A stretch of 64,000 nt of DNA from Rhabdornis inornatus (GCA_013397075.1 VWZS01007479.1:1017041-1081040), one strand, 5' to 3'; positions 50,401 to 62,500 are shown, counted from the first letter of the stretch. Notes: a model not told the origin generated them from the letters alone. Translations and numbers: made by a program.

Positions 50401-52685
50401 AGCAGTAGTCTAAAATAAAATCATATTCTGCCACCCCATCTGACAATGGAAGCATCCCTTACCAGCACGTGCACACTGTATGTGTCTGTGCATACATGTG
50501 AACACACAAGTGTTCCCAAATTCCACGTGGAAATCTCCAAGGACTGGATTAACCAAGAGTTTGCATTGGGGTAATGGAAAATATGACCTCATTAGCACCA
50601 GGTTTGTCATTTGCTCCATAATACAAAAGTAAATTACAATGTATTAATGCAGTTAGTGTTGTTTTTAATGTGCACTGGGATACAATAAAAGTTTTTATTG
50701 GGGAAGTGTGATGGCATGTTTTCACTATGGCATTAGCACTGGTCCTCTGATAGGGCAGCCAGTCATATTACCCAGTGGAACACTCCTATAATGATGTAGT
50801 AAAATTTGACTCTGATATAGTAAAATCTGTTTATGGTAAAGCTGCTTTTTCACACAATTGGGCTGGGGCAGGGAGCAAAGAGGATGGAGCTAAAAGAATT
50901 ATTTTCTAACTATATTTCCATAGAAAGTGCTCAAAACCAAACAAACAGATACTCCTAGCCTTCAGACCTGTCCAAAGGAATTACCATGCCATATTCTCTG
51001 TTTTACTTTGCCTAGCTCCTTCTCTTTTTCAATTCATCCATAGGTCTGTGATCCAGCAGCTGCCGTAAATTAGTGCCCACATCTTGATGAAGGAGCCTAA
51101 ACAGGAGCATTGAAATTTAACACACTTTTAATAGGCTTGTCGTGGAGTTTTGCATGTACAACCTGGCCCATGTAAAACAACCTCAGGCACATTCGTGGCT
51201 TCAGAGCAGGAAGGTGATGGTGGAGAGCAGGGGTGGGGTGGGATCCTGTCCCTGCTGAGTACAGAGCTTGCTTGTGTGTGCAACCTGCACCCTCCTGCCC
51301 CTGCCCCTTTATTGTGTTACCAAGAACAGGTTTGTGCTACTAATGAAGGCTTGCAGGTGCTATGTTTGAGCCGTGGTTTTGTCTTTCATTCCTAACTGGA
51401 CAAAGAGAGTTTCATGCATTTAAACTCACTTTCATTAGGTTTAGGCCCTGGCTACCCATGTCCAGCTCACTGTCATGCCCCAACCAGACTGCAAATAATA
51501 CCAATGAAGATTGTCAGTCCATCTGCCCTCCCCAACAAACCACGGTCCACAATTCCTTGATTTCCAAACTCTTGATTCTCAGTTTGTTTCAAAACCGAGG
51601 CTGAATCTGGGTTTCTGTAAGCTCAGTACAGACTGAGCTCAGGCTAAGGTGCCACCCTGCACCATGGCTGATGGGTGCCCTCAGACCCCTAGAAAACAAG
51701 GTTCGCTGATGATGTGGCATAGGCAGCAGTTGCTGTCCAGATTGGAAAATGTTATGGGGATAAAAAGGGGCTCATTGTAACAGCAGCAGTCACTGTTCCC
51801 ATCCCTCCTTGAAAAAACAGCAAGACATTCAAGCCAGCAGCCCAGTTCCCATTCATTGCCTCTCTGCTCCTTCTCCATTCCTCTACCCTTAATAAGACCC
51901 AACGTTTTATTTGTGGGGAAGCTAGCCTGGATTTTGCTTTTTTTTCTGAGGTGTCTTGAACTGAGTTGAATATTTGGAAGGATAGATGAAAATAAGAGCT
52001 GGAAAGGAATATTTGCTAGGATAAAGCTGTGAGAGGCATTCATTAAAGTAAAAAGAAATAGATATCCATAAAGTCATGAATAAGGCTTTGTAATGAATGG
52101 ACCCAACTAGCCTGTGCCTGTGGCTCTCTCACTAGACTAGTGACAGTAGTTGAAAGTTATTTATTTGTTTGTAATATACTTTTCCACCGAAACACTTTAG
52201 TAATAAAGAGACATGAGGGGAGACACATTAGAAAGTGTGCCATACATCAAAATGAAAAGTACCACATAAGCTACATGATAAACGTAGGATAAAATGTACT
52301 TTGTTTTCCACAAGACAAAGCAATAAGGAAAATGCTGTGTCTGGAGTAATTCTGAGCTTGGAACTTCTGCTGGTTATTTATTTTTATTAAGCAAATACAC
52401 AACCCTGTAAATGTACCTGGTGCTAACTAAACAAGAACAGCACACAGTCCCAGGTCTGAGAAGTTCACGGCCCATAATGGAGAAGACACAACAAAAGCCG
52501 ACAATTCAGGGAAGCACTGAGATATTTTCAGTGAAAACAAGCAGAATTTATAAAAGAAGAAAATAATATGGCTCTTGAAACTCCACATAATCATTAACAG
52601 GTATAAACATATCTCCTCTCCTTTCCATTTATTGATTTATTCCCTGGTGGCATATTGTCTAAATCCTGCACGGCGAGTCCTGAGG
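50401..52685. other. Non-coding stretch, no gene recognised
   Basis: Frames at 51150-51604 and 51681-52043 (up to 120 codons) are unrecognised. 52080-52440 is AT-rich and mildly enhancer-like ('gttatttatttgtttgtaat'). Confidence 0.5.
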
Positions 52686-52795
52686 AAAGCACAGCCTTTG
52701 TGTTATTTGTACAGTGCTTAGCACCACTGGGCCCCAATCTTTCACGGGGTCTTTTCTATTTCTTTTTCCAGTTAATATAATGAGCAGATCTGAAG
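52686..52795 (+). repeat. Ancient CR1/L3-superfamily tail fossil
   Basis: 'ttatttgtacagtgcttagc' then 'accactgggccccaatcttt' and 'cacggggtctttt' match the layout 'tttgtacagcgcctagcacaatggggccctgatcctgattggggcctctagg', with a decayed A/T tail ('agttaatataatgagc'). Compare the related copy near 34380-34490. Confidence 0.65.
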
Positions 52796-53759
52796 ATGGC
52801 AGTAAGAGAAGAAAAGCATCTGCAAGACAAGAGTCAACAGAATCTCTGAGTGACACCAGGGGATTCTGATTGTGAAGTAAGAGAGGAGGAGCAGAGAGTT
52901 AAAGCTGGGGCAGAGACACTGGTTACCTGCTTTTCTTACTTATTTACTTTAGAGCTCTTGCCATTTTACTTGAAAATGCACAAGGAGACAAGGGGAAAAA
53001 AAAGTTATTTTGACTTACAAAAGCGTGGAAAGGTCATTAGGAAGACTTGAGAACCAATAAAGCTCTTTAAATCCTTCCTACTTGTCATGCATAGAGCAAA
53101 GCTTACAGGAAAGCTGCAGCTAAGAAAATTACAAATGGTAATGCTATTATTTGGCATATAGTTGCCAAAGGCATTCAATATAAAGATTTTACAGAGGTGT
53201 CAACTGATATATAGCAAACACACAAACAGTCTCCAGCTCTGTAACATATGCAAGGAGAGCTGAGACTAAATATTAAGCATATGAATTATATATTCTTGCA
53301 ATGTGAGGCTGAGAAAATGCTTGCTGTGCACCATAGTTAAAATGAGCAATAAATACCAGGGTTAATGCTGGCAATGTCTTGTTGGGGAAGGTTTCTCTAA
53401 GCCCCCCTCTCCCAAGTTTGGGTTTGAAACCATTTTCTGCTGTGTTGGATAATGAAGTGATTAGACTGCTCCTTTCCGAGACTGTTACATATTTAAAACA
53501 GGTTCCACCGCTGCCTCATTTTAAACATCAGAACCTGTTTTGGGCGCCAGAAATGTGAAACATGAACATCAATAGCTTTCTCCTGCCAAGATAAGAGCTT
53601 GCTGCAGAGGCCAAACATATGTCTCTCCTTCTTTCCCTGAGGAGGTTTCTGGATAAGGAAGAGGTGTGCCGGTACCTGAGCTGCTTAAAATGACTCAGAC
53701 ACATATGGGCCTTTTGTAAACTTCCCTTTGCTCTTTCTCTATGGGGCAGCAAGAGATTT
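52796..53759. other. Non-coding stretch, no gene recognised
   Basis: AT-rich DNA with only short frames. No repeat or RNA signature. Confidence 0.55.
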
Positions 53760-54760
53760 CAGTCTCAAAGTTGTTGCCATCTGGGTTTGAAAGGCAGGGT
53801 CTGCCTGAAGTTGCCTCCCCAGCAAAAGTGGCTTTGACTGCCAGGGTGTGACCCCCTTGGTCGGTGCCAGCCCTTGTGGAGACAGCAGTGTGGGATGCTT
53901 TGCTTCCTTGGGAAAGGTCATCCCAATGCTTCCACATGGAAAGGAGCAGCAGGACTGTCATGATAAAACACTCTGTGCCTCATTGGTACCTGCCTTGGCA
54001 CCAGCAAAATTCAGGTGAGGGAGCAAACGTGAAGTGCAGCTGTGTGCCAAACAAAAGCTCTCACAGAGGGCCAGGAAGACAAGGATCTTGCTCTGCACAG
54101 CAGTCAAGGCAAGGCCTTTGCCACCTCTGAGGTGCTGGAAGTGCTGCAGTGCCTGATGCGCTGGGCGAGCGCCCGCACAGACACGGCGTGCGAGCGGGAC
54201 AAGGCACAGCTTTGTATTCAGCAACCTTGCCCAAAAGGCAAATTAGTTCTTGCAGCTCAGGTTTAATGAACAAAAAGTGCTCGTAGTAACCAGACTCTTG
54301 CCTTCCTCAAACAAGGTGGGGTAGTGTCAGGGCAAACCCAGCTGGGGACCCGGAGAATGATTTTCCTTGTGTTTTGCTCTGCTTGACCGACTCTGTGCAG
54401 CCAAATGTAGATCTGAGCTGCCCTGGCTGCCTTCCCTGCTGTCTCTGCAGAGAGCAGAGACACCTGAGACAGCCTCTCTGCCGGTGGACTGGGATGTGTG
54501 CCCTCCCGCAGTGACTGCCACTGTGTTTTCCTCCTCTCGGGCGCAGAAAGCATCAATTTCATGTCGTGCCCTCACAGGACAAGAGTGACACAACTTAGCA
54601 GCTCCCCACCCCAGGCTGCTGGCTCCCAGCCCTGGGACACTATCTAGGGACAGAATTGCAACCCTCAACGAGTGTTTCCCAGCCAAGTCAGCAGCTGAGA
54701 TTCCTTCTGATCCCTTCCAGTTCACCACAGTGTATGGGGAGCTCTGCCCTTTCCAGAGCC
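53760..54760. other. Moderately GC-rich island without a recognised gene
   Basis: GC content is clearly raised and CpGs are locally frequent, most strikingly at 54158-54200 ('gatgcgctgggcgagcgccc', 'acggcgtgcgagcgggac') and near 54480-54545. Many overlapping frames occur on both strands, up to 163 codons on the minus strand at 54327-54818, as expected where stops are rare. None has a recognisable domain, signal peptide or repeat. It could be a small CpG-containing regulatory element, an unannotated lncRNA exon or simply a GC-rich patch. Confidence 0.3.
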
Positions 54761-55234
54761 ATCTCTGCATTCTAGGCACTTGCTCATGCCTTGAAAGCAC
54801 AGCCCAAAAAAACCACAAGAAAATATGTCAGGCAAACTCAAGCACTCCATCTGAGTGTAAAAATTGCCAGTATTTAATTTTTACTTCTTCAAACATATGT
54901 CATCAAAATCAGCACTTCATCAGGCCACCCTTACTGTGGGGACTCATGGGGACTCACACCTGGGCTGAGGGATGGAGGACAGGGCAACTTCAGCTTCTCT
55001 ATTTCTTTAATATTTAAAAAGCCTTAAGCATGGTCTGGCCATGTGTATACAGCAAATCCTTCCCCAGGCACTAAAATACAGCCACCTTTAAAGTGGAAAC
55101 AGCAGTAAAAGATTGTAGACCTGGACAGACACAGCAAATGGCCCCCAAAATACAGGGAGTTTTGGACAGGGAAAATGATGGTTGCTTCATGGGATTTTGG
55201 CTCTGGTGAAGAGCCAGGGCTCCTAAATCTTCAG
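54761..55234. other. Non-coding spacer, nothing recognised
   Basis: No gene, RNA or repeat is supported. Confidence 0.55.
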
Positions 55235-55400
55235 AGTCAGCACCATCCAATTTTTAAGCAGTTAGGCAGTGACAAATAAATGCACCATTTAACTGCCTCT
55301 TATTGAAATTAATAGAAATGAATCATCCTGGCATTTTTGAAAAATCTTTCTGAAGCAGCTTAGGTGCCTAAATATCTTTAGCAGCACAGACCTAAGCAAC
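55235..55400. repeat. Ancient sauropsid interspersed repeat fossil (TAGGTGCC type)
   Basis: 'ccatttaactgcctcttatt' with 'gaaattaatagaaatg', then 'ggcatttttgaaaaatcttt' and 'cttaggtgcctaaatatctt' reproduce the repeat's 'attgaaatcaatgggag', 'tttgaaaatct' and 'taggtgcctaaatacc' words. 'cttaggtgcctaaatat' is close to intact. Confidence 0.6.
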
Positions 55401-57189
55401 TTTTCAAGTACTAGTTAGATTCTGCTTCCTAATGTGTCTCATAGCACTAAATCACACAGAATAAATGAGGTTTTTAATGAATGTGAGAAGATGGGGCTTC
55501 AGCTGCCAAATTCCTCTTAGCCTTGAGCAAAGAGTGGCAGTAGCTGTGAAGTGGCCCTCCCTCAGCCAGCTGAAAGTCGGGCAAAAATGTTGCACCCTAA
55601 TTCTCCCAGCCTGCTGGTAGCACATGCATCAGTTTTATTGCAGTGCTGCTTTTGCTGCTCTTATTTCATGAGGTTTCCTGATGCTTTTTTCATTGTTTTC
55701 CTGGGATCCTGAGCATGCAACAATCCCAGCTGCCTCCGAGGAAGGTGGCAGCGAAGTCTGACATGCTCAGCAGCACAGCAGCACAGAGCAAACCACCAGC
55801 CTGGCCCCTAAAACCCTGCCAAACAAGGTCCTTCTTCACACAGCCCTCCTCACATTCATCCCTTAAGCTCCTGATGGACTTGAAATAGCCAAAAAATAAA
55901 TCCAAGCTGCTGCAAGCAGACACTGGAGGGAGATGGAGAGGGGCTGCTGGAGTGAGAAAGAGCAGCCAAATCACTGCTGTGGCCATAAGTTTGTTCTCAG
56001 TCAAAGGCTTTAGTCCACTGGAGTTGCTGTGAGAAGAGAAGTGAAGGGAAGGCATTTGGGAATGCTTTGCATCCTTTTGTGTTTGATTTTGGATGGTTTG
56101 GGAGGCACAGCACATTCAGATCCCAATGTCATTGTTTAAGGGGTTGTTTTCATTCCTCTCCTCCCTACACTGAAAATTAAATTTGGCACACAGAGACCAG
56201 TCACTGATGACTCTTCAGGGATAGATTTTTATTACATTTAGGAGACATTCAAAATAGTTTTTGACATTATTTTATTCTGGGAATTATAACTGAGACCCCA
56301 AGGGATGGAGACATGCAAAGCCCACAGTAAAGCAGTGGGAGATTCTGATTGCCCGAGGCTCCTTTGAAATCCCAGATTATGTTATGGATATAGTCACAGA
56401 ATTGAAAGTGATCCCTTTGCCACAATTTAACCAGCTCCTGCCTGCCAGATGGAGCATGGGAACCATGGTCATGGTCTAAGCAAATGTGTCAACTCCTAAG
56501 ATGTGGTGCTTCAAGAACAGGCAGGGCTTGCTGTGGCTCAGTCCATGGGAGGTTGCTGGGGAAGCAGAGTCATTTCCAACCGTCTCAGCCGTGTGCCTGT
56601 CTTTCGTGGAAAGGACACATTTCTCCCATCAGACAGCACTGCTAAGCTTCAAGCACGTGATGGCCTCAGTGTCTGCTGTGGCTCCTGATTTTGGAGCTCA
56701 CCATGCTGAGAGCAAGGGCAGCAGGGCGAATGAGCAAACCAGTGGGTGAAGGGCAGAAGGCAGTAATAGTACTGGGTAGAAAGAATAATAGTTAAAAAAC
56801 CCATTTTCTACAACTGCTGGATGCTCAGACTTGTGATACTTTACTAAATTTGAGGGAGAACCACTCCACTATGGACATAGAAATGTATTGTAAGATTGCT
56901 CCTTCAAACTCACTCCAGTTTTGTTTTGGAGAGCAAAATCTTTGCCTCTATTTGCTCATGACTGCAACTCTGCCTGTACCAAAAAAAAAATCCACATGTA
57001 AAAAATTGTTTAAAACTGAAAACATGAAGTTTTGTTTTTTAGAAACTTGCGTTACTTAATCTAACATTTGGAAAATCTAAACCAAACTCTCCATATTTTT
57101 GGAACAGAAACTTCAGCTGGCTACTTGAATTAAACTGGCCAGCTACATCTTTTCCACAGATCTGTATTCACTTAATAATAGTAGTACTT
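55401..57189. other. Non-coding stretch, no gene recognised
   Basis: The 141-codon minus-strand frame at 55690-56115 begins MCCASQ and has one hydrophobic stretch (about residues 44-66), but no family is recognised, and there is no supporting promoter or splice context. Other frames are shorter. Confidence 0.5.
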
Positions 57190-57365
57190 TGAAGTTACTC
57201 AATTCCTTTCTTCTAACAGTCTCACAGTGTTTTTGAAATGGATCTAGATGTTATTATTCCCACGTATTGGCTCAGAATAAACCATGAAATAAATGATTTG
57301 CTGAAGGCTAGAGAGTAAATTAGTGGCAGAGCTTTACTTTTCCATGTCCTAGTCTATTCCTGTAG
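57190..57365 (-). repeat. L3/MIR-type ancient repeat fossil
   Basis: 'tagatgttattattcccacg', 'taaatgatttgctgaaggct', 'agagagtaaattagtggcag' and 'agctttacttttccatgtcc' follow the reverse-strand MIR/L3 order ('tattattatccccattttacag...gtaacttgcccaaggtcacacagctagtaagtggcagagct'). 'tagtggcagagct' is the clearest word. Confidence 0.55.
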
Positions 57366-57447
57366 GCCAATGAGATCCAGTTTGGGGGTCCTAAAATGCC
57401 ATATATTCTCCTAAGGGGGAATTTTGGTGCTATTCACACTTCCTTTG

Positions 57448-58110
57448 TCACATAGATGCTATGGAACTGAACTGGAGGTGTCCCCATCTGATAAGGACAC
57501 ACGGCAGATGTGTGTCCCACATCATGTGAGGTAGTAACTGCTGTGGGACCGACGGAAAGAAAAAGAAACAAATGTAGGATTCGACCTGATCATCACAAAA
57601 CCTGGCCAACAACTCGCTCCCTGCCCAAATCAAAATATCAGACAGAAATGAGGGCTGCAGAGAGCAGGGTCTGAGTGGGATAAATTGTTGTGATGGGCTG
57701 GGAGCAATAGATATGACACTTCTGTTTTTACTAATACACCTGCCATCATTCACTGTGTTCATTATCACAATGGTTCTTGTATTTTTATTCATCAGTGAGA
57801 GCAAAATGACCGAGCTTCTTGATGCCTTTGTCTGCGGAACACCTTTGTCTGCTGTTTTTGTATCACCTTTGCCATCGCAGCTATAACAAATCACCTTGTT
57901 AATGTTGCAGTGCTTGTTCTTGTGGCCCAGGGTGATCCCGTGTAGGCTGGTGGGCAATGTGCACATAACTATAATCCGCTGCGCTTTCACGCAATTAGTA
58001 TGCGGCAGAATTGTTCTCAGATACTCACAGACGTACAAAAAAGATTAAATAAAACCCATTTAATGTCATGAATTGTCCTGTTAGGAGTTAATGAGGTCTG
58101 GTAGGTTGCC
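57448..58110. promoter_or_regulatory. Candidate conserved non-coding element with SOX/TCF-like word repeats
   Basis: CCTTTGTCTGC occurs twice, at 57825-57835 and 57842-57852, with a further CCTTTG at 57866-57871, 'cacaatggttc' near 57768 and 'ataacaaatcaccttgt' near 57882. These are CTTTGT/ACAATGG-type words bound by HMG-box factors of the SOX/TCF class. CpGs are retained ('ctgcggaac', 'gccatcgcag', 'atccgctgcgctttcacgca', 'gtatgcggcag'), which is unusual in this CpG-poor window. The longest open frame of the window, 196 codons on the minus strand (57448-58038), covers it. Its translation has no domain I recognise and a run of phenylalanines, and about one frame this long is expected by chance in 64 kb, so I favour non-coding. 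The core is about 57690-58110. Confidence 0.4.
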
Positions 58111-58335
58111 AAAGTCCAGCACACAGAAAGCTCAGGCAGGCCAGGAGGGAGAAAGGGAGGAGTTGCTGGGTTCAGCCAGATAGACCTTGAAGTGCAACAG
58201 CTGTGCCTTGTCTTTGAGGAGAGGATCAAGTAGAGAATATGAGATAGGCAAACGTTGGCTTAAACTTTCTTCTCTCTTTGATTGTCCTTGGACATCTGCC
58301 TCATCTCCTGTCAAGAATGTTTGGCAGCTGTGAGC
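58111..58335. other. Non-coding spacer, nothing recognised
   Basis: Mixed composition. The two minus-strand frames of 60-70 codons are unrecognised. Confidence 0.5.
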
Positions 58336-58580
58336 CCAGAATAACAGTGCCGCTCAGCCAGGGCGCTATCGCAGGCGTCTAATACTTTAAGCCAACTACT
58401 CTGTGCTGTGTGCCTCGCCCGATCCTGAACTATGCTAATGCCTTGAGCTAACTGGGCTTTCTAACAGCCCGGGAAACACATAGAAGTGGGCTCTGTGGTT
58501 TATTTTCCTCACGTGCTAATTGGCTTTAATTGTTGGCCAATTGGATTTCAAGTTTAGAAAAGGGTGCCCCAGACAAAAGG
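58336..58580. promoter_or_regulatory. Candidate conserved non-coding element, CpG-retaining
   Basis: 'gtgccgctcagccagggcgc', 'tatcgcaggcgtctaatac', 'tgcctcgcccgatcctgaac', 'cagcccgggaaacac' and 'cctcacgtgctaattggc' give about nine CpGs in 240 bases. They are followed by the homeodomain/CCAAT-like 'gctttaattgttggccaatt'. There is no open frame or repeat. It may be part of the same regulatory neighbourhood as 57690-58110. Inferred only. Confidence 0.33.
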
Positions 58581-59194
58581 AAAAGTGTTAACTTAAGACC
58601 GTGGGAGAGACAGGCCATTCTGTTCAGTTTCTAATGTAGCAGACTTTATGCAGATGCATAAGTCTCAGGGCAATGGCTGTCCTAGAAAGATTTCTCAAGC
58701 ATAACCAATGTGGTTTCCTATAAAATATATGCTTCCATACGGGCTGAATGTCATTAATGTTCAGCCATTTCCTGGAGTGCAAATTCCCACCTTTCACAAC
58801 CAAAGTGCTTGTGCTCATTTTGCATCAAGAATAGAGGGGTAGGTAAGAGGAATACCAGATTCATTTTGGTATTTGAACTGGTTTACATAGTGGCTTCAGA
58901 AGTGTTTCTGCAAAATCCAGCCTTCATTTGTCTCCACGGTCATGGCAAAAGAGAAGAAGGGGTTCCATCCTCATGCACCTCAACACTTGTCCAACAGAAA
59001 AAAGCTCTCTCTGAATAAGTGGTCCCTCAGGTTCTGCACCCATTTCTCCTTTGATCATCATATCACATCATAAGATTCATTCTCTGGTGACACCAGTTTT
59101 ATGACCACTGCATTTCCATTTATTTCAAAAGAGTTCATGGGAAGAGAATTAGGCCATGTAAATACAGCTGTGAGATCAACCAACCTAAATTATT
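58581..59194. other. Non-coding spacer, nothing recognised
   Basis: The short frames (64-69 codons) are unrecognised. No element is supported. Confidence 0.5.
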
Positions 59195-59320
59195 TCTGTG
59201 TCATCTTTAATGTACATGTCCCGCCAACATCCCTGGTAGGTAGGGTTGTGCTATTATCCATCTTTTCCTGAAGGCTCAGAGGGGCAAGTCCTCAGAGGTA
59301 GCTGGGATCATAAATACCAA
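59195..59320 (-). repeat. L3/MIR-type ancient repeat fossil
   Basis: 'catccctggtaggtagggtt', 'gtgctattatccatcttttc' and 'ctgaaggctcagaggggcaa' match the reverse-strand 'caccctgtgaggtaggtaagtattattatccccattttacagatgggaaactgaggcacagaggg' layout. Confidence 0.6.
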
Positions 59321-59334
59321 TGAAAATATGTGCT

Positions 59335-59510
59335 GGAGAGACTAAAGGCCAGCTTTTCAAAACTAAATTAATAGGATTTGGGCACTTAACCTGCTTAAGC
59401 ACTTATAAGAATTTGCTGAAGAAGTACTGAAAACCTGATCAGAAGTGATTTGCCTAGGACATATCAGCTGGTTTTTGCAGAGGAGGAATCCGTGTCCTAA
59501 AATCCTGATA
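59335..59510. repeat. Ancient sauropsid interspersed repeat fossil
   Basis: 'aaaggccagcttttcaaaac', 'taaattaataggatttgggc' and 'acttaacctgcttaagcact', followed by 'actgaaaacctgatcagaag', resemble the 'ggcccagattttcaaaagt...ttgggcgcctaa...tttgaaaatctgg' repeat, with 'gatttgcctaggacatatca' resembling a MIR/L3 end. It may form one composite element with the fossil at 59195-59320. Confidence 0.45.
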
Positions 59511-62500
59511 GGAATTTAGTGCCATTAGGACCTGACCAAGCTCCTGAGCAAAACATCAAACAAATCCTCATCATTGTTGCTACATAAAACATCTAGAAAC
59601 TGGAACAGATTATGGCATTGTGAAGATCTGCTGATCAGCAGTGAAGTTTTCTGCTATCCATTTTTTTTTCTGGTTTTCTGAAGTGAATCCCATACACTCA
59701 GCTCAGCTTAAACCATTTTCATTTGCCCATCCAGAAGAAGGAAGGATGATGCTGTTACACAGAGATAGCAACTTGTTTTTTAAAGTTATGCAACATCCAT
59801 TACAAGATCCTGATAAATCAGTCTTTAAACTTCCTCCTTGACATGATTTTTCAAATTGTTAGGAATCATTTTGTAGTAAAGGGCTAGATTTTTTCCATTA
59901 CTTCTTGTTAATGAATACTACCCAGGCAGTATAAAAAGATGTTTGGTGTTTGGCTCTAAGAAGTTCCTGGAGAATCCTTGCCAGGGAGGGATTTTAACAT
60001 AGTATGGGATTATTGGAGATGGTCTTGGTAGAATAACATATGATATTCCAATTTACAAGTAGTCTTTGAAGGGCTGTAGCTAATGGCACCACATTTGTCA
60101 GACTGCCTAATTTAGATCTGTAAATTGAGGTTAATGCACGTGCATAACAAGAATTAAGAAAAGCAACTCTTCTGTGGAAGATCCATGCATTTTTGTTCAA
60201 GCTACACTTGCCTAAGGATAGAAAATAAAGGTATTCAGGCACATGCTCATTCTTCTGCAAAACTTATTAAAGTTTTCTCTGTCCTTTGAATTCTAGGGTA
60301 GTCAATATGTCTCCTCTGTGCCTGTATCCTGGAAGTGCAGGACTGCCTTTATTGGAGCAAATACAAGATAGTTCTTGAGAACCCTTAGGTCCCAGTCTCT
60401 GGTGTTGTGGTTCAGTGTTCTGAAAAGTTCAGTAAAATTGTTTCTCACTCAGGTGCATTTTACTCACTCACTCCAGATGGGATCAGAGCTGACTATGCCA
60501 GACCCACACACAAAAAGTCTTCCAGTGGTAGTTCCAGCTGGGATGAGAAATAGACATGTTATAAATCTTCTGACTCATTGTCCTAACAGAAGCAGAGGTA
60601 ATTTGGATAACTTCAGACAGTGGGCTGCTTTATCCAAATCAAGCTTGAGCTATGAACATCTTGAGCCCTTCCCTTGTAAAAAAGGTTTTCTACAACAAAA
60701 ATAAAAAGGGGATTTCAGTTCCACCCTATCTCCTTACTCTATGTAAACTGCTATAACAAAAGCAAAAACAGAAGAGCTATGCAGGGGAGTGACAAATTCA
60801 CCAAATTCCTCTTCGTTAAAACTAATGCCTAGTGATAATATCACGCTCTTCTCCTTGAAACACGATATTCTCTCCTGGTTTACAAAGCACCAGGGGGGAA
60901 CATCCTTGGAAAAACTTCCAGCCATGGTGAATCTGACTTGAAGCATCTGTCTTTAGGGGCCAGACCTAAGATCAGTCTCCTTGGGAGTTCAGAGACACCA
61001 TGGGATTAGCACGAAGGGGCTCCCCTGGCTTCTTCACAGCCCCATGCAAAGCACTGAGGCAGCACTCCTCCCTGCTGCTTGTAGGAGCACATTGCCCAAA
61101 CTAAAATAACTGCTCCAAGAGCATCTCAACACCCACAACACGAGGAAAGAGTGGTTGATATCAACCCTGGAGATGGGACTATCACAACATGCTTCCCCTG
61201 CCTACTTTATTTTCACTTGGGATTGTCCCAGTTTCACTCCCTTTATGTTTTATGCTGCAAGACACGCTACGGCCATCCCTGAGGAAAGCTGGACACTAGA
61301 CACCTTCTGCAGCTCGTCATCACATCCCTGGGGTTTGTCACAGGGGCGAGCTGCGGGCTGACGCCAGTCACCTGCTTTCGAGGCACTGAAGTGTGCAGCT
61401 TGCCAGGGCTCAGCAGCTCTAGGGAAGCTGCGAGTGGATGCGAGTGGCAGATGCTAACAGACACCAGAGAGCCTGGATTGCCAGCCTTGCCTCTCCCTGA
61501 CAAATTGCACCTTCCCCGCAAACATTTCAGCGTGTAACTTATCTCCCGATCGGAGGGATGGCCGCCCCTCCTCGCCAAGGCAGCGTCCTTCCAGGTGGAT
61601 TATTTTCCACTCAAAGACTGATGCCTGCAACAGCAATCTTGAAAGTCTCCTGCTATCTGCTTCTCACTCTTCACAAGACAAGACAAGACCACCCAGAGAT
61701 TCGCCTGGAGAAATATTACACCAGCCTGTGGGTCAGCGTGCCTGAAATTGGCCCGGGGAGCATATCGACACCAGTTCCCCAGCTTAGGGAACACAAGGGG
61801 ATTAATAACTCGGACAGTGTGCAGGATAAAACTACTCTCAGAAACAATTCCCCATCCAAACCCCATCAGAATTTTAATCTTCACAGACTTTTAGCTCTGT
61901 AGCCCAATAAATCCTTTCCATAGTGACTCATTGTTACCCTGATCTTCCTTATAAAACACACGGTGCAAACAGTGTAACATTTTCCTTTCTTATTGCTCTC
62001 CTTTGTAAAACCATCTCTCCTTGTATCTCACTGCCATTTGCCTGTTAGTCATGGGCTTCACTCCTGAATGAGCCACTTAAGAAATGCTACACTGATGTCA
62101 AATTGATACATGTCTTGTGAATACTTTATACTTTCTCTTTATTTAACGTGAAAGGACAGTGTTCAGTACTGATCAAAAACTGGGGCCGAAGTTTCACCCA
62201 AAGTGCAATTTTTCCATTGGAAAAAAAAAAACACCTTTAACATAATTTGGAATATAAGACCAACCAAGGCCATAAATATTTCATGTTTCAGATTTTTCTT
62301 TTCTTTTGACCCTATTTAAAAAATTTAAGTTCCTCATAGAGGACATTATTTGCATTTCTTAAGGAGCCCTCAAAACCCATTTTCAAAATAACTCTGTTGC
62401 CAGGTCTTGAAAGCTGCAACTGCAAATCATTGGATTTTGCCTGTGAACTCCAGCCCGGCAAAGTGTTTTCCCAGATATTTCAAGTTTGGGAGTTCGGAGT

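Noticed and set aside
54327..54818. 163-codon minus-strand frame
   Set aside because: It lies in a GC-rich patch where stop codons are rare; several other frames on both strands are also open, and none has a family signature.
55690..56115. 141-codon minus-strand frame with one hydrophobic stretch
   Set aside because: No family resemblance, no supporting context, and the hydrophobic part is not preceded by a plausible signal-peptide start.
57448..58038. Longest open frame, 196 codons on the minus strand, as a gene
   Set aside because: No recognisable domain, no splice or start context, and roughly one frame of this length is expected by chance on two strands of 64 kb. I kept it as a regulatory candidate and suggested a codon test.
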